From Neelides folsomi (Eukaryota; Arthropoda; Collembola; Neelipleona; Neelidae), in assembly GCA_034687125.1 (NCBI GenBank), contig JAQGBZ010000052.1, positions 186,001-250,000 of the forward strand: a DNA stretch of 64,000 bases, given 5' to 3'. The notes under the pieces were generated by a model, which ran no database searches, had not been told where the DNA came from, and saw only the letters and a program-made list of their open reading frames with translations. This document shows positions 40,101 to 51,990 of the stretch, one piece after another; position 1 is the stretch's first letter; every line of letters starts with the position of its first letter. Both the position numbers and the translations under genes were made by a program.

Positions 40101-43100
40101 TGAAAATTACCTTTTGGATCTGGCGAATCTGATCGATCAATTTTCAAATTTCTACATGAATTTTGACATTCAGCAAAACTGTTGAATTTGTTTGCATTTC
40201 CCATGCATCCCCCGAATAAGAACTTTTGGCATGTTCCGCTTGTAACGTCAAAATAATACTTTTCAAAGTATCCATAACATGGGCCGGATTTCTTTGGGAG
40301 TTTGCATTGTTCTGGAAGTGGCACAATCTCTTCATCATCAGCTAAAAATTATTAAACCATTTTAACAAATGAGTCAATACACTATAAAAATTTAATTTAC
40401 TCATTTAAATATTACGCAAAAGATAGATATAATTTTTTATAAAAAATAATAATTAATTAATTAAAAAATACCTTGAATTGCCGATCTCCATCTTGGATTC
40501 ATATTAGGAGCCAAAATATTTGCATTGCTATTTCCACCAAGACATTTCATTTCGCATTGTTCAATTCCAAAAAAGTTATTTGCGTTTCCTCCACATCCTC
40601 CGTAAACAAAAGGCTTGCAAGTCTTCGTGGTCGGGTCAAAGTGGAATCTTTGAATGTGTCCTTTGCATAATCCGGTCATTGAAGGAAGTTTACAAATATC
40701 ATCTTGGAGTCTTTCATTGATAGCTCTTCCTCCACCAACTGGCAAAATTTCTGGTGTGACGTCTGAGGTCGATTGGGCACAAGAAGCCTGGCAGGATTCC
40801 ATTGAGTAGAAATTGTTTTTTGAACCGCCGCAACCTCCATAGATGAAAGCTTTGCAATTGTTTTCTTGTGGAGAATAAAAGTAGCGAGTGAAGAATCCTT
40901 TACATCTTCCAGTTCTGGGTGGCTCAACACATTCGTCTCTTCTCGTCACTTTATTAAAATAATTAAAATTAAATTAAAGGAATTTATCTTAAATTGAAAC
41001 AAATCATCTAATAAATTTTTAAATTAATTAAATTTTTACCATTTTGTGAACGTTCTTCTGGGACTTGATTTCCTACAAGATTTCCTTTAAGTCTCCATTT
41101 TAATCCTGGCATTTCTTGAACTTCGCACAATTCTCTGCAATCTCCAATATTTTCAAAATTGTTCCCATTTCCTCCACAGCCAGTGTAAGTAAAATATTCA
41201 CATTTTTTAGTTTCATTGTTGTAAAAGTAGCGTGGGCGGGAGCCGCTGCAAATTCCAATGTGTTGTTCTTCCTGGCAAACTGCAGAAGTGCGAACTTCTG
41301 TGCTTTTCATTTTCATTGGCGTCTGAGTGTCGTCTACTTCCGCTAATTAAATCAAAAGATGAATTATTAAACTTGAATATTTGAATACATTAGCATTTAA
41401 GCACTTAAACATTATAATTTAATTTTTTAAATGATTGATTTGTATTTAATATTGTTTTAATTAGATGTTAATTTTTAATTTGATTAGTTTTTGGAAAGTT
41501 AACGTACGACATCTCCATGAAATTGGACAACATGAAGGGCCATTTTCTCCAATGTGATACACAGGAGTGCAATCTTTCTCCAACTGATCAGCATAATGGA
41601 TTTCAAGTCCACAATCGATCTTTTCACATGTCTCGGTTTCAATCGTTCCTTCAAGTTCAATAAATTTGGTTTTACATTTACTTTCAATGCATTAATAACA
41701 TTTAATTGCCTCATTTTATTTTAGAGTTACAATTTTAATTTAAGATAACAATGCTAGTGCTTATTTACCATTGAAATCCTTTGTGCACAAACATCTAGTA
41801 CAAGTATTTTTTGGATAAATTAATTGTCCTTCGACATATTCCTCATCCTCGAACATACATTTGTGAATGGGCACAACAGTGGTGGTTTCTGTTTCATTAC
41901 CTAATTAAAAAAATTAAATTATTTAAATGATAGATTTTTATCGAACATCTAAACATTCGATTATTTCAAATTATCTAAATAAATAAAAAGATGATGATAA
42001 TAATAAAAATAAAACTCACCATTTTCAACGGCGTTATTTGGGCAATAAGTGCTCGTGGGACAACAATGAGAAACGTTTTCGTAAAGAGGGAAACATCCAG
42101 CTTGGAAGTTTCCGAAACAATCTACAGATGCACATTGGATCTTTCCTTTGTTCCCTTCTTTCCCACAGACACATCCCGACCGACAGCCGACATCCGCACT
42201 TTCAATGTTCTCACCCACACGGTAATCTTTCCCTTTGTAGTGACACATGACCTCACGTCTTTGGCTTTCAACCACAGGTAAAGTGCGAGCATCCGCTAGA
42301 TTTTTAATATAAAAATAATTTTATTGGCCTTTTTTATTAAATTTAATTAGATAGCACATTCCGGCTATTTATTTGACTAGATAGATGATGTAGCAATTAA
42401 CTTTAAGTGAATCAAAATAATTAAGAAAATTACGGCAATCAAATCGGGTCGGACAGCAACTATCTCCATCATAAATTGGTTTACATTTCAATTGAGTGTA
42501 ATGGGAATAAAGATTCCATGGGCAGTCAACAGATGCACATTCAATGTCTGGAAAATAATAAAATAATTTTTGTTTTTCATGCTGATTAATTAATCTTAAT
42601 AATATTCTATTATTAAATATTGTATAATTAATTAATAGGTTGAATTGAAAGATAATCGTTAATTAAAATAGCTAATTTATTTGGAATTAATAAACTCACT
42701 TGTATTTGGTTGTTCTCCTCCACATGTATTTTGGCACTCTTGAGCTGATGGGAAATTGTTCCCATTCCCCTGACATCCTCCATAAATGAACGTCTAGACA
42801 CACCAAAATGAATTATCATTAATGACTTCTTTTGTGTAAAATAATTGAAATTTATTCTTTGAAACGTCTTACAGACATTATTGTTGTAATAATGTTCATG
42901 TTTTGTGTTTTCTGCTAAACTGAAAACATGGTATGATTCGTAATGAAGCTGTAAAAGTGCTATTTTACCTCACATCTTCCCTTCTTCGGATCAAAGAAAA
43001 AGCGTTGATTGTATCCATAACAGAATCCTGGGTCTTTTGGCAATTTGCAAGGGTTTTTTTGGTTTCCGTTTCGGAGTCGCATTGGGCCTCCGCATTTTTG

Positions 43101-45503
43101 TTCGCAATCAGCTCTTGTCACGAAATTGTTGGCGGTCGCTCCACAACCTTCGTACACATACCGAACACATTGACCCATTGTGGAATTGTAAGTGTATCGA
43201 ATCAAGAATCCGTCACACCCAGGGCCCTTTGATGGGGGAAGAGTGCAAATATCTAGAAAAATATTTAAATCGCTAATTTACAATATGTTTATACTTATAA
43301 TATGGATATTTAAAGCATTCATTAAAAAAATTTACTTTTTGGTTTAATTTAGAATAATTAAATATTTTTTGTAATTTAATAATTCATAGGGATTTTTGTT
43401 ATTAAATTAATTTTTCTCACTTTCAACGTTCTTTTCAACTTTTTTACAAGTTTTTTGACAATTGGCGAAAGTCTCGAAATTATTTTCATTTCCTCCGCAT
43501 CCACCGTAAAGAAACGGTTCGCAAGATCCATGTTTTTTGTTATAATAATATCTAAAAGTTATTTATAAAATTTTAAATAAATTGTATTTTAAATTTTAAC
43601 AATTTTGTATTATTTTAGATGAGATGCTTCAACACATTTTTTATACAGATGCAATTCAAACATTAAATTCTTTTTTGTAAAAAGGACTCGTTTTTTTGTT
43701 AATTTTATGACTCATGATGGGCCATAAAGCCATAATATTTATAAGTATCTTTACAAAGTCTACATAATTAAATACAATGCAAACACATGGAAGTGTAATT
43801 TCCACAATTTAATTTGCTATTTAAGATGATGACGATTTTAAGATTATGATAAATATCTATGTATGTACTTATAGACGTAACATATTTACTTAAAAAACTT
43901 AAAATAATCTCTTTGCATAAAATGATTCATTTAATAAATGGAAGACAAAGAGATTATTTTTCACGCTTACGCGATCTCCCATACACTTTCAATGTCAATC
44001 CCAAGATTCATTAACATTCATTTCATTTAAACGTTCTAATGAACGAGTTTTATTATCGGCTTATATCAACTTATGAAACTTTATGAACTTGTCATGTCTT
44101 ACATGTCTTTGTCTACTTTTAAGCTACAACGTGGGTTTAGACATGTTTGGATTTTCCAATTATTAAAAATTGCGTGTGTCTGACAAAGTTAAAGTAAAAT
44201 GGCAAAGTAAATGACATTCGAATGTCAAACTGGCTATTTAAATTACACTATTAAGATTGCAATAAACCTTTTTATACTTATTTAAACATTATTTAAGAAG
44301 TAAAACCTTGGAATTTGAGCTTTACAAGGTCCAGATTTCTTGGGAGCAAGGCAAGGGTCAGCGGCATTTTGCCCAAATCCTAAGATTTCAGCATCCTCCA
44401 CTTGTTGTTGCTGTTGGGTGTCATCTTCGTCTTCTTCAACTAGATTAAGAATTTTTTTTAAAATTCAACATCTATCATATTTTGTATAAATTATTCTCAT
44501 TATGGAATATTTGTAAAAATTATAAAGATTGAAATTTCTTTTAAATTATTTAATGTTAAAATGAAGCAAATTGTATAAATAACATTCATCAAGATTATTA
44601 TTATTATGGACATTTTGGACGGGAAATGTATGTATGTAAATGAAATGATCTTAAATGGGATAAATGCCCTATGCGAAATATTGGCAATTCCAATATTTGA
44701 CCGCAGAAGATGAGAAGATGAGAAGGAAAACCTTGAACTTCCAGGAACCAAATATTTGACTCCATAAATAATACATGACTCTTTGGCGAAATCACCATCT
44801 GTGTATTATCATTCAAGGTGAAGTGAGAGAGAAAAAAATGATCTCTGAGGCTCATCTCCATATTTTTATTTATATCCTTCCTATAACTCCTTTTCATTTC
44901 TCATCATCTGAGCTTTATTTTCCCTTTTCATCCTCACTCTGTTTTTATAATTAACATTTCCATATTCAGCTTTTTCATTTCCTATCCAATTCTTAATTTC
45001 CTTTTCTAGTACAATAGTATGAATTGATTTTCCAACGAAAGTTAAAATAAAGAGTACAATATAATTATGTATTTAAGAAATATTAGATATGAATGCTTTA
45101 TTATTAAATAATTCATATATTAGGGTTAATCAAATTTAGAACCTCAACATTTTATAATAGGTTTGTAAATAAAAATGCATAATATTTAGGAACGGTTATT
45201 TTAAAAAAGCCAAGAATGGGACTCTACTAATTAAAAATTGAAATAAATATCTATTAACAATATTTTAAAAAAATTTCCTCGCTTGTTGGGATATTTAAAA
45301 TTTAGGTTTTGCGTTTTACTAATTCATCCAAAATAATTTAATTTTTTTGATTATTCAGATAATTGAAACACAAATAATAAAAATATGAATTTGTAAGGAC
45401 CATAAAAATGTACAAAGTTTGTCAAAATAAAAATTTCATGCTCACGTGTGAAGGAAGGTCGGAAGATGATGGCGCAAATAAATATCAATATTAATCTCCT
45501 CAT
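37133..45503 (-). CDS. Giant secreted multidomain inhibitor: Kunitz, VWC-like and antistasin-like repeats
   Basis: Exons are 45503-45446, 44439-44307, 43551-43421, 43252-42969, 42793-42700, 42547-42434, 42295-42020, 41900-41769, 41648-41508, 41342-41040, 40948-40472, 40341-40111 and 39867-37133, coding 1702 aa. After a signal peptide ([14 protein letters not shown]) come three Kunitz domains, three VWC-like stretches ([24 protein letters not shown] ends), four more Kunitz domains and an eighth degenerate one. Residues after the second Kunitz Cys (P1) are K, D, Y, S, K, K, Y, so specificities should differ. The 2.7-kb last exon holds about twenty antistasin-like repeats of 25-30 aa. Most introns are phase 1, which suits domain shuffling. 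The weakest joint is the acceptor at 41648; it restores the VWC pattern but lacks a pyrimidine tract. Likely role: extracellular protease inhibition or matrix. Confidence 0.92.
37260..39200 (-). repeat. Tandem antistasin-like repeats within one exon
   Basis: About twenty units pattern as C-x5-C-x2-G-(C/E)-x7-GC-x3-DC, with an extra C-x-C ending in the six-cysteine form. The first and the last eight or so are six-cysteine (for example [20 protein letters not shown]). Units 2-12 read like [18 protein letters not shown] and lack two cysteines. Neighbouring four-cysteine units are nearly identical in DNA, which indicates recent expansion by unequal exchange. Confidence 0.9.
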
Positions 45504-48143
45504 GTTGTCTTATTAATATCAGAGAGATGAAGTTGAACTGAGTTTTTCTTACGGCGTCTGTTCATATTTATAATAAGTTGAGGTACCTTCATCACGTCAC
45601 ACTCTGGAGATAATTTGCTCCTTCACAGAATTCTACGACCAACGCGTGAAAAAATGACCAATCTTCATTTGCACTCCCACAAGTGTCATAAATAATTCTT
45701 GGAGATTCTGCGAGCTAATTTTTTATACTTCATTTATTATTATATTCAATCAAACTTCTTATATTCTTATTCATCCCAACCCTAATCATGTACTAAAATT
45801 GCAAGCTAACGTTTCATAAAAATCAACTTGATAATCAATTAGTCATGTCTCATATGTACATTAATACATGTATGGTATAATGACGTACTAGTAGATCTGT
45901 AATTTACTTTAAGAAAAATATTGGCCTAATATAATGTGTAAGAATGTATTATAATTATAATAAAGAAACATTATAAACATAAATCATTTTAGAGATCTTG
46001 CGTGACAATTTTGTCATGGATATCATTTTTCTGCACATTTTGCCGTGACAAATTTCGCGTTACAATTCCTCGTTACAAACAAGTATCAAATAATATGTCA
46101 GTATTTTTTCCTTATAATTGTTTAATGAAATGACATCTCCATGTTAATTGTTGGTAAGAAAACATAAAATAACTTGGTAATGTTTATTATATTTATTGGA
46201 TAAAAATAGTGAAATTTCAGTTAACAATATTTCCGAAATTGTAACGCCAAATGCGCATAAATGAAATTCATTACAAAGATGTCACACAAAATATTTAAAA
46301 TTATTTCATAAATAAGCTCCCTGGGAGATACTATACATAGTAGACTACAAACATCACATTGCTTATTATGAAAACAACTCCAATACATCTTTTATCAATA
46401 AGTCAAATTGATGTTGAACTTTACTTATGTCACTAAATGTTTTTATTTGTATTAATAACTTTCAATCGATTTTTAATGATATATTTAAACAATCATTTAA
46501 ATTTTAATTGGTACAGGTATACAATATAAGATCAAAAAAGATTCTTAATTAAACACACATAGGTAATTTATGAACATTATACATAATTTAGTATTTGTAA
46601 ATGTAAAGAGTTTGGGGAGATAACATTTCCACCCCACGGAAGAACGTCACTTAAAATGATCTTGAATGGATTTCCTTCTCATTACCAAGAATAAGGTCAA
46701 AGGCGTAAATGAGGAGTTGTTCATATCCGTAGATAAAATAATATTTGCTCATATTTACATCAAAAATCTTATTTATCTTTTAGGTACATGAATCACTGAG
46801 TTGGGAATTAAAACAGTGAATTGACATGTGTTCAACTTATTTCTGACATGGATCTTTATTTATGCATTAATAATTTTAATATCTTCCCATTAGAACAAAG
46901 ATGAAAAAACTTGAATTCAAGATGAATTCTTTCATATCCGTAGTAACTTTGACTTTTGTGACTCATTTGTTATGTTTAACTTTGTTAGCCCATTTAGACA
47001 ATTTAAGTCTTAGAACCTTCAAAGGAGACTGGCAGTGTGAAGTGAATGTTTGGGAATTCTGAATGTCAGGATTTTCCACTCATCGCGTCTCATGTAATTA
47101 AGAGCGGATAATGAAATTAAAGAATGGGAGTGCAACTTGATTTATTACTAACCATACTGTTTTTCACATACCTTGATTTAGGATTTAGTCTCGGGGAATT
47201 TTAAATTTGTATATGCTGTGTATTATGTATAGGTGCATAAATGATGCGTCAGTTTTAAGATGAGAAATAATACAAAGATCGGTTTATTACGTACTTTAGA
47301 GCTAGTTAAGACATGGGTTTTAATAGACACTAAATCCTGAACTTTGCTAAGTAAATTCAAAATTTCAAAATTCTAACATCAAGCTCGTGTGATATGGTGC
47401 ATTTGTCACATAGTGTTCATTGTACTCTTTTTACATGATTTAATACGTCACGTGATTTGGATAGTTGAAATGGGTTAAAATTGATACATGGTTCATATAA
47501 GAAACATGGTTCATATAAGAAACATGGTGCGACCCATGGTTTACATGGTTCATATAAGAAACATGGTGCGACCCATGGTTCACATGGAGAGAACCATGGT
47601 GGTTTATGGTTCGCTTTTAGGAATTTTTCCATTGAACAATGAACAATAATATTTATTATTTAAAGAACTGTCAAAAATAACAAAAAATTCTTACTAATTC
47701 TTCTTAAAAATTCTAACAAAATTCACATTAAGATTTCCATCAAAAATACCGATTTGAAAGTTAATAAAAACATTGAACAGAAACCAAGCTTAAGTTATGA
47801 CCTATTTGGAAGATATTTTTACCATTGATCAAATATAAGGACATAATTTCGGCATCTTTAAATGATTGATTAAATGATTGATTGGGCGCATTTGGCCTAT
47901 GATAGATCCAGAAGTTCAGAAGAAAAGGATGGGTCAAAAACAATCGTTATCTATCGACTATTCTGAATTGAAGTTTGATATTTATGTATATTGGATAATT
48001 GGATATGTTCAATTGTACTACAGATAATAGCGGATATTGCAATTTATTAAAATTGAAGTACCGAGATTACTTTATCCATTGGGAAAATATTTAAATACTT
48101 AAATCTTTAAAGTTCAAAGCCTTCATTTGATAAAAAGGCAAAA
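45504..48143. other. Intergenic between divergent inhibitor and protease genes
   Basis: 2.6 kb with no supported gene. It contains the upstream regions of the minus-strand inhibitor and the plus-strand protease, and a short tandem repeat at 47486-47602. Confidence 0.55.
47486..47602. repeat. Composite tandem repeat, 18- and 21-bp units
   Basis: Units occur in order A-A-B-A-B-C. A is ACATGGTTCATATAAGAA (47486, 47504, 47543), B begins ACATGGTGCGACCCATGG (47522, 47561), and C is a diverged B at 47582. All units are multiples of three, so the minus strand stays open through the repeat (Cys-Phe-Leu-Tyr-Glu-Pro-like), but there is no sign of a gene around it. Confidence 0.85.
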
Positions 48144-50069
48144 ATGAAAGCGTCATTGTTGCTCCTTGGGACAATTTTTATTACTAAAGGTAAATTTATT
48201 CAATTAATAGTCAAATTAGAATTTAATTTTTAAACGCAGTTAATTTTTTATTCTACCTGAATGAAACGTTTGAAAATCCATATAATCTACATACAATATT
48301 TAGGTTTTATTTGTAAGATATTTTACATTCGTTGCTTCATATGCGTTTCAGTTCAGTGATTTAAATTAAACTTCCAGGATCGGGGATTCGAAATGATGTG
48401 TCGGGAATTAAGTTAAAACGTCCCACTAAACTGATTGGGCCAGATTTTCAAAAGATCGTTGGGGGTAATGATGCGATAAAGGGAAGTCATCCATACATAA
48501 TTTCCCTTCAAGCTACGGATTTCAACGAAGAAAAAGTTATCCATTCATTGGATTATAAATATTATATGAATTTGACACAGTATCAGAATTTTGAATTTAC
48601 AAATATTTTAGTTATGTTATTCATTAAACATTTTTATCCAACAAGTGACCATTTTTATTTAATTGCATAAATTATTTTTAGTATCATACATGTGGAGGAA
48701 CAATATATGGTAAAATTTTCAAAAAGTATTCTGTTTGTACATATCATAATTATACGTTATATTTTTATTGATTTATATTTGATTAAAGATGATCATCATG
48801 TGATAACGGCTGCCCATTGCGTTACCGGTCAGAATCCAACCATGTTACGGGTCGTAGCTGGAGCTCATGACATCTTCAATAATGATGGAAGAGAACAATT
48901 TCGGGATGTTTCCTCCTTTGTGGCTCATCCTCAATATGATCCGTAATGACATTTTAAATAACATTTAGTTTAATAGATAACATTTGGTAATAATAATAAT
49001 GCAATATACACTATTAAACTATTACCATATTATGAAAGGCCATAGAGTAATTATTTAGCATCTATTACCATATTATATCAATGTTAATGAATAAATTTGA
49101 ACTTTCTATTATTTTCATTTGTATTTATCAAATAAAATTCCTATTCTTTTGATTAGATCTAAATTATTCAAATAAAACGATAACAAAGAAAAATTGATAA
49201 AACTTTAATTGTAAAAGTGAATAGTGGAAATATTTATTTCCCATTAATTAATTTATCTCATTTCAATATCAAAATTACCAAATGTTTGGAATGACATTTT
49301 CTCATTTATATATTTTTTTTACTTTTTGTTGAAATTGAAGTGGATTAATTATGCACTTGGATTTATGGAACGAATGTCATATCTTTGATCTTATAATAAA
49401 TTAATATCTTGAACATGAGTTGAATTGAAGTATAGGTATGGTAAATAATTACTTTGTATAGATCATAGGTGGTTTTATTGTTTGCATAATACAAGTGAGT
49501 GAGCTCTGTAGGATAATTTGCAAAAAAATTTTTTTACCTGGAGCGTATTAGAATAAGTTCCGAGTTCATATATGTGTACATTTAAAATATTTATTGACCC
49601 AAGTTTTGTTATTTACAGTTTTTGGATCGATAATGATATAGCTCTCATTCGAGTGACAAGCCCATTCATATTTAACTCACGGGTTCAGCCGGTTGAAATA
49701 TCCGAGAAGGAAGCAGAAGGATCTTGTGTCAATGCCGGATGGGGAAACACCAGGGACGATTTTGAAACCGAATTCCCGGCCATCCTTCAGGAAGTGAAAC
49801 TCGACGTTGTTCCGCGAACCAAATGCATCGAGAGATATTCAAACATCAGCCCAATTACCAATAGCATGGTTTGTGCAGGAGTTCCCGAAGGGGGAAAAGG
49901 AAGTTGTAACGGGGACTCAGGAGGGCCTTTGATCTGTACGGTGGATGGGAAGGAGATTTTGGTTGGGATCGTGTCTTGGGGAATGATTCCTTGTGCTATG
50001 GCGGCTTATCCAACGGTATTTACAAATATTCCACAATTTCGCCAATGGATCGATGACATGATTGGATAA
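48144..50069 (+). CDS. Chymotrypsin-fold serine protease (S1A), secreted zymogen
   Basis: Exons are 48144-48189, 48378-48535, 48682-48709, 48789-48942 and 49619-50069, coding 278 aa. A signal peptide (MKASLLLLGTIFIT) and a short propeptide end at Lys41 before IVGG. The catalytic triad is His87 (TAAHC), Asp135 (DNDIAL) and Ser229 (GDSGGP). The residue six before the catalytic Ser (position 189 in chymotrypsin numbering) is Gly, in KGSCNGDSGGP, rather than the Asp of trypsins. Basic-residue cleavage is therefore unlikely and chymotrypsin- or elastase-like use is more plausible. The exon 2 donor (AAA|GTTATC) is weak but gives the expected HTCGG join. Probably digestive or cuticular; the next plus-strand gene is a carboxypeptidase. 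Confidence 0.93.
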
Positions 50070-50106
50070 TATTAAATGTCCAAAAATATTTTAATTCGTC
50101 TAACGA

Positions 50107-50274
50107 ATATGGCTTATAGAATGGAGTAAGTGGATATCTCGGAAATTATTTAAATTTCTGCTTAACTAATGAAATAATAAGTTTTAATGCAATTAAATGT
50201 AATTAAACTGTTACTAACGTTAAAATTAAATAGAATTTTCCGAGATAACCCCTTACTCCATTTTTAAGCCATAT
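50107..50274. repeat. Long imperfect inverted repeat behind the protease gene
   Basis: The left arm, about 50107-50150, runs ATATGGCTTA..ATGGAGTAAG..ATCTCGGAAA. The right arm, 50232-50274, has the same series in reverse complement with a handful of mismatches. The loop is about 80 nt. It starts 37 bp after the protease stop codon, so it would lie in the 3' UTR if the transcript extends that far. Folding would give a stem of about 40 bp. It may be a MITE. Confidence 0.85.
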
Positions 50275-50517
50275 GTATTCTATTACTGTTATTGTACTAG
50301 TTTGATAAAAATGTATTTCTTTGTTAATAAAAAATAAATCATTTGAAATTCTGAAATAAAGACATTGTTTTATTTGTATTTGTAATATTGGGAATTCTTC
50401 CTTTGTGTTTTTGCCAGAATTAATGGTAGTGAATGAGCATAATACTATAAGAAATATTATGGTAATTTTCTTTGGATAAAAGCGAGTCTTAAAACTGTCC
50501 ATTTTTAACAAAGACAT
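50203..50517 (-). CDS. Possible small secreted peptide ORF
   Basis: An open frame of about 104 codons with ATG at 50517 (or 50502). It has a signal-like hydrophobic run (KKITIIFLIVLCSFTTINSG) followed by a polar stretch. Its 3' third overlaps the right arm of the inverted repeat, which argues against strong protein constraint there. No homology was recognised and no splice evidence was seen. Confidence 0.2.
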   Translation of the reverse strand: MSLLKMDSFKTRFYPKKITIIFLIVLCSFTTINSGKNTKEEFPILQIQIKQCLYFRISNDLFFINKEIHFYQTSTITVIEYIWLKNGVRGYLGKFYLILTLVTV

Positions 50518-51990
50518 TTCTTTTGACACTTTTATGCTACAATATAAAGTCCATACATAAAATATACATACCTACCTAAGAATATTAGATATTTTAGATA
50601 TAGTAGTTTTATATTACCTATAATATATTGATATTTTGAAATAAGTAAGAATTTTAATACAACTATTATAATATACTGAAGATTATACATAGAACATTAT
50701 AAGATAAGATATAATAAGAGATGGAGAATGTTGTGGTTTGGCATTTAGAAATTTCTCCCTTTGTCGACGTCTCTTGAGTTCATTGGAGCGGGGAAGGTGA
50801 TGAATGATGAAGAAGTGTTTTGAATTCGGAGAAAGCTCCTTTTGACACTTTGGATAGTTTTAAGAGCCCGGTGAGTGAGGAGAGCTAATGGACACTTAAT
50901 CCAACACCTACAGGGAACTCCAATTCTCCCCACACAAAAATCAATTCAACCTGTCCCGACGGCCGAGAAACTAATCCTACTAATGCCTATATCAAACACC
51001 ATCACTTTAACTTTATTTAACAAATAATGCATTCTTACTATAGCCGCTTTACTAACGATACAATTAGCATATCATATCAATTAAGTACTGAATAATATCC
51101 ATGTATGCTTTTATGTATAGAAGTAGATTCTGTGTTTATTAAGGTCCGATGCTATCATGCTCAATTTGAAGTTTATAAGGCAATGTATGGAGTCTCTATG
51201 ATAAATAGATCGAAAGAGGAGAAAGTGCCATTGATCCGGGAAAGTCTCACCCAATCGATATTTTAATTGATTGGCTTATCATAACACCAAGAGGAAAACA
51301 ATGAGCTTCTTGACGTCCTCCAGCAACACGAACCCATTAATCGAATTCCTACCAAGAGCATCAAAAATCTGGAAATTTAATCTTGAACTTTCAAGTTCAA
51401 GATGAAGCAAATTCAAGATCAAAAGAAACCAATAAAAAAATTTCCTTCGTTAAATTGGACCATATTGATATTTTCATTTCATTTTTTAAATTAAAAAATA
51501 ATACGAGAAATAAAAATTTAACCCTGGAATTGGTGAATCATTCGATTACAACAAAAAGAATGAAAACAGAATAAATGAGATAATAATTTTCATTTAAAAA
51601 TCAACAAGATTAGAAATAATCGAGAAAAATCAATGCAATTGAAAGTTTCATATCTGAATTTTATAAACAATAGGAATTTTTATATTGATTTTTAATTAAC
51701 TATTTTATCGGATTCATGTTGAATATTTTAATCTTAAAGTTGAATTGAATTGATGATATTTTATTCATATATTAAGTATATACGTTTTATTAATATTAAT
51801 GTAATATTAGATATAGGGAGATTCCTTTGGCGGTGGTTCATCCTTTCACTTTAGAATCGATATGTCAATTGTATTTTGATAACATTTTATCATCACTTTA
51901 TCACTGTCGAAAATTGATGATGTGTCAGGACTCATTTTTCATTCTTTCCTCTTGTAAATCTAAATTGGAAAGCTGAGATTTTCAAACTCA
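50518..51990. other. Intergenic between protease and carboxypeptidase genes
   Basis: No gene is supported. A GC-richer block at 50740-50940 has stops on both strands and no homology that I recognise. Confidence 0.5.

Noticed and set aside
41499-41714. Minus-strand frame of 71 codons near the VWC exon
   Set aside because: Wrong frame; the VWC cysteine pattern is in a neighbouring frame joined by splicing.
44500-44897. Minus-strand hydrophobic open frames
   Set aside because: Inside the first intron of the inhibitor gene; phases of the flanking exons match without them.
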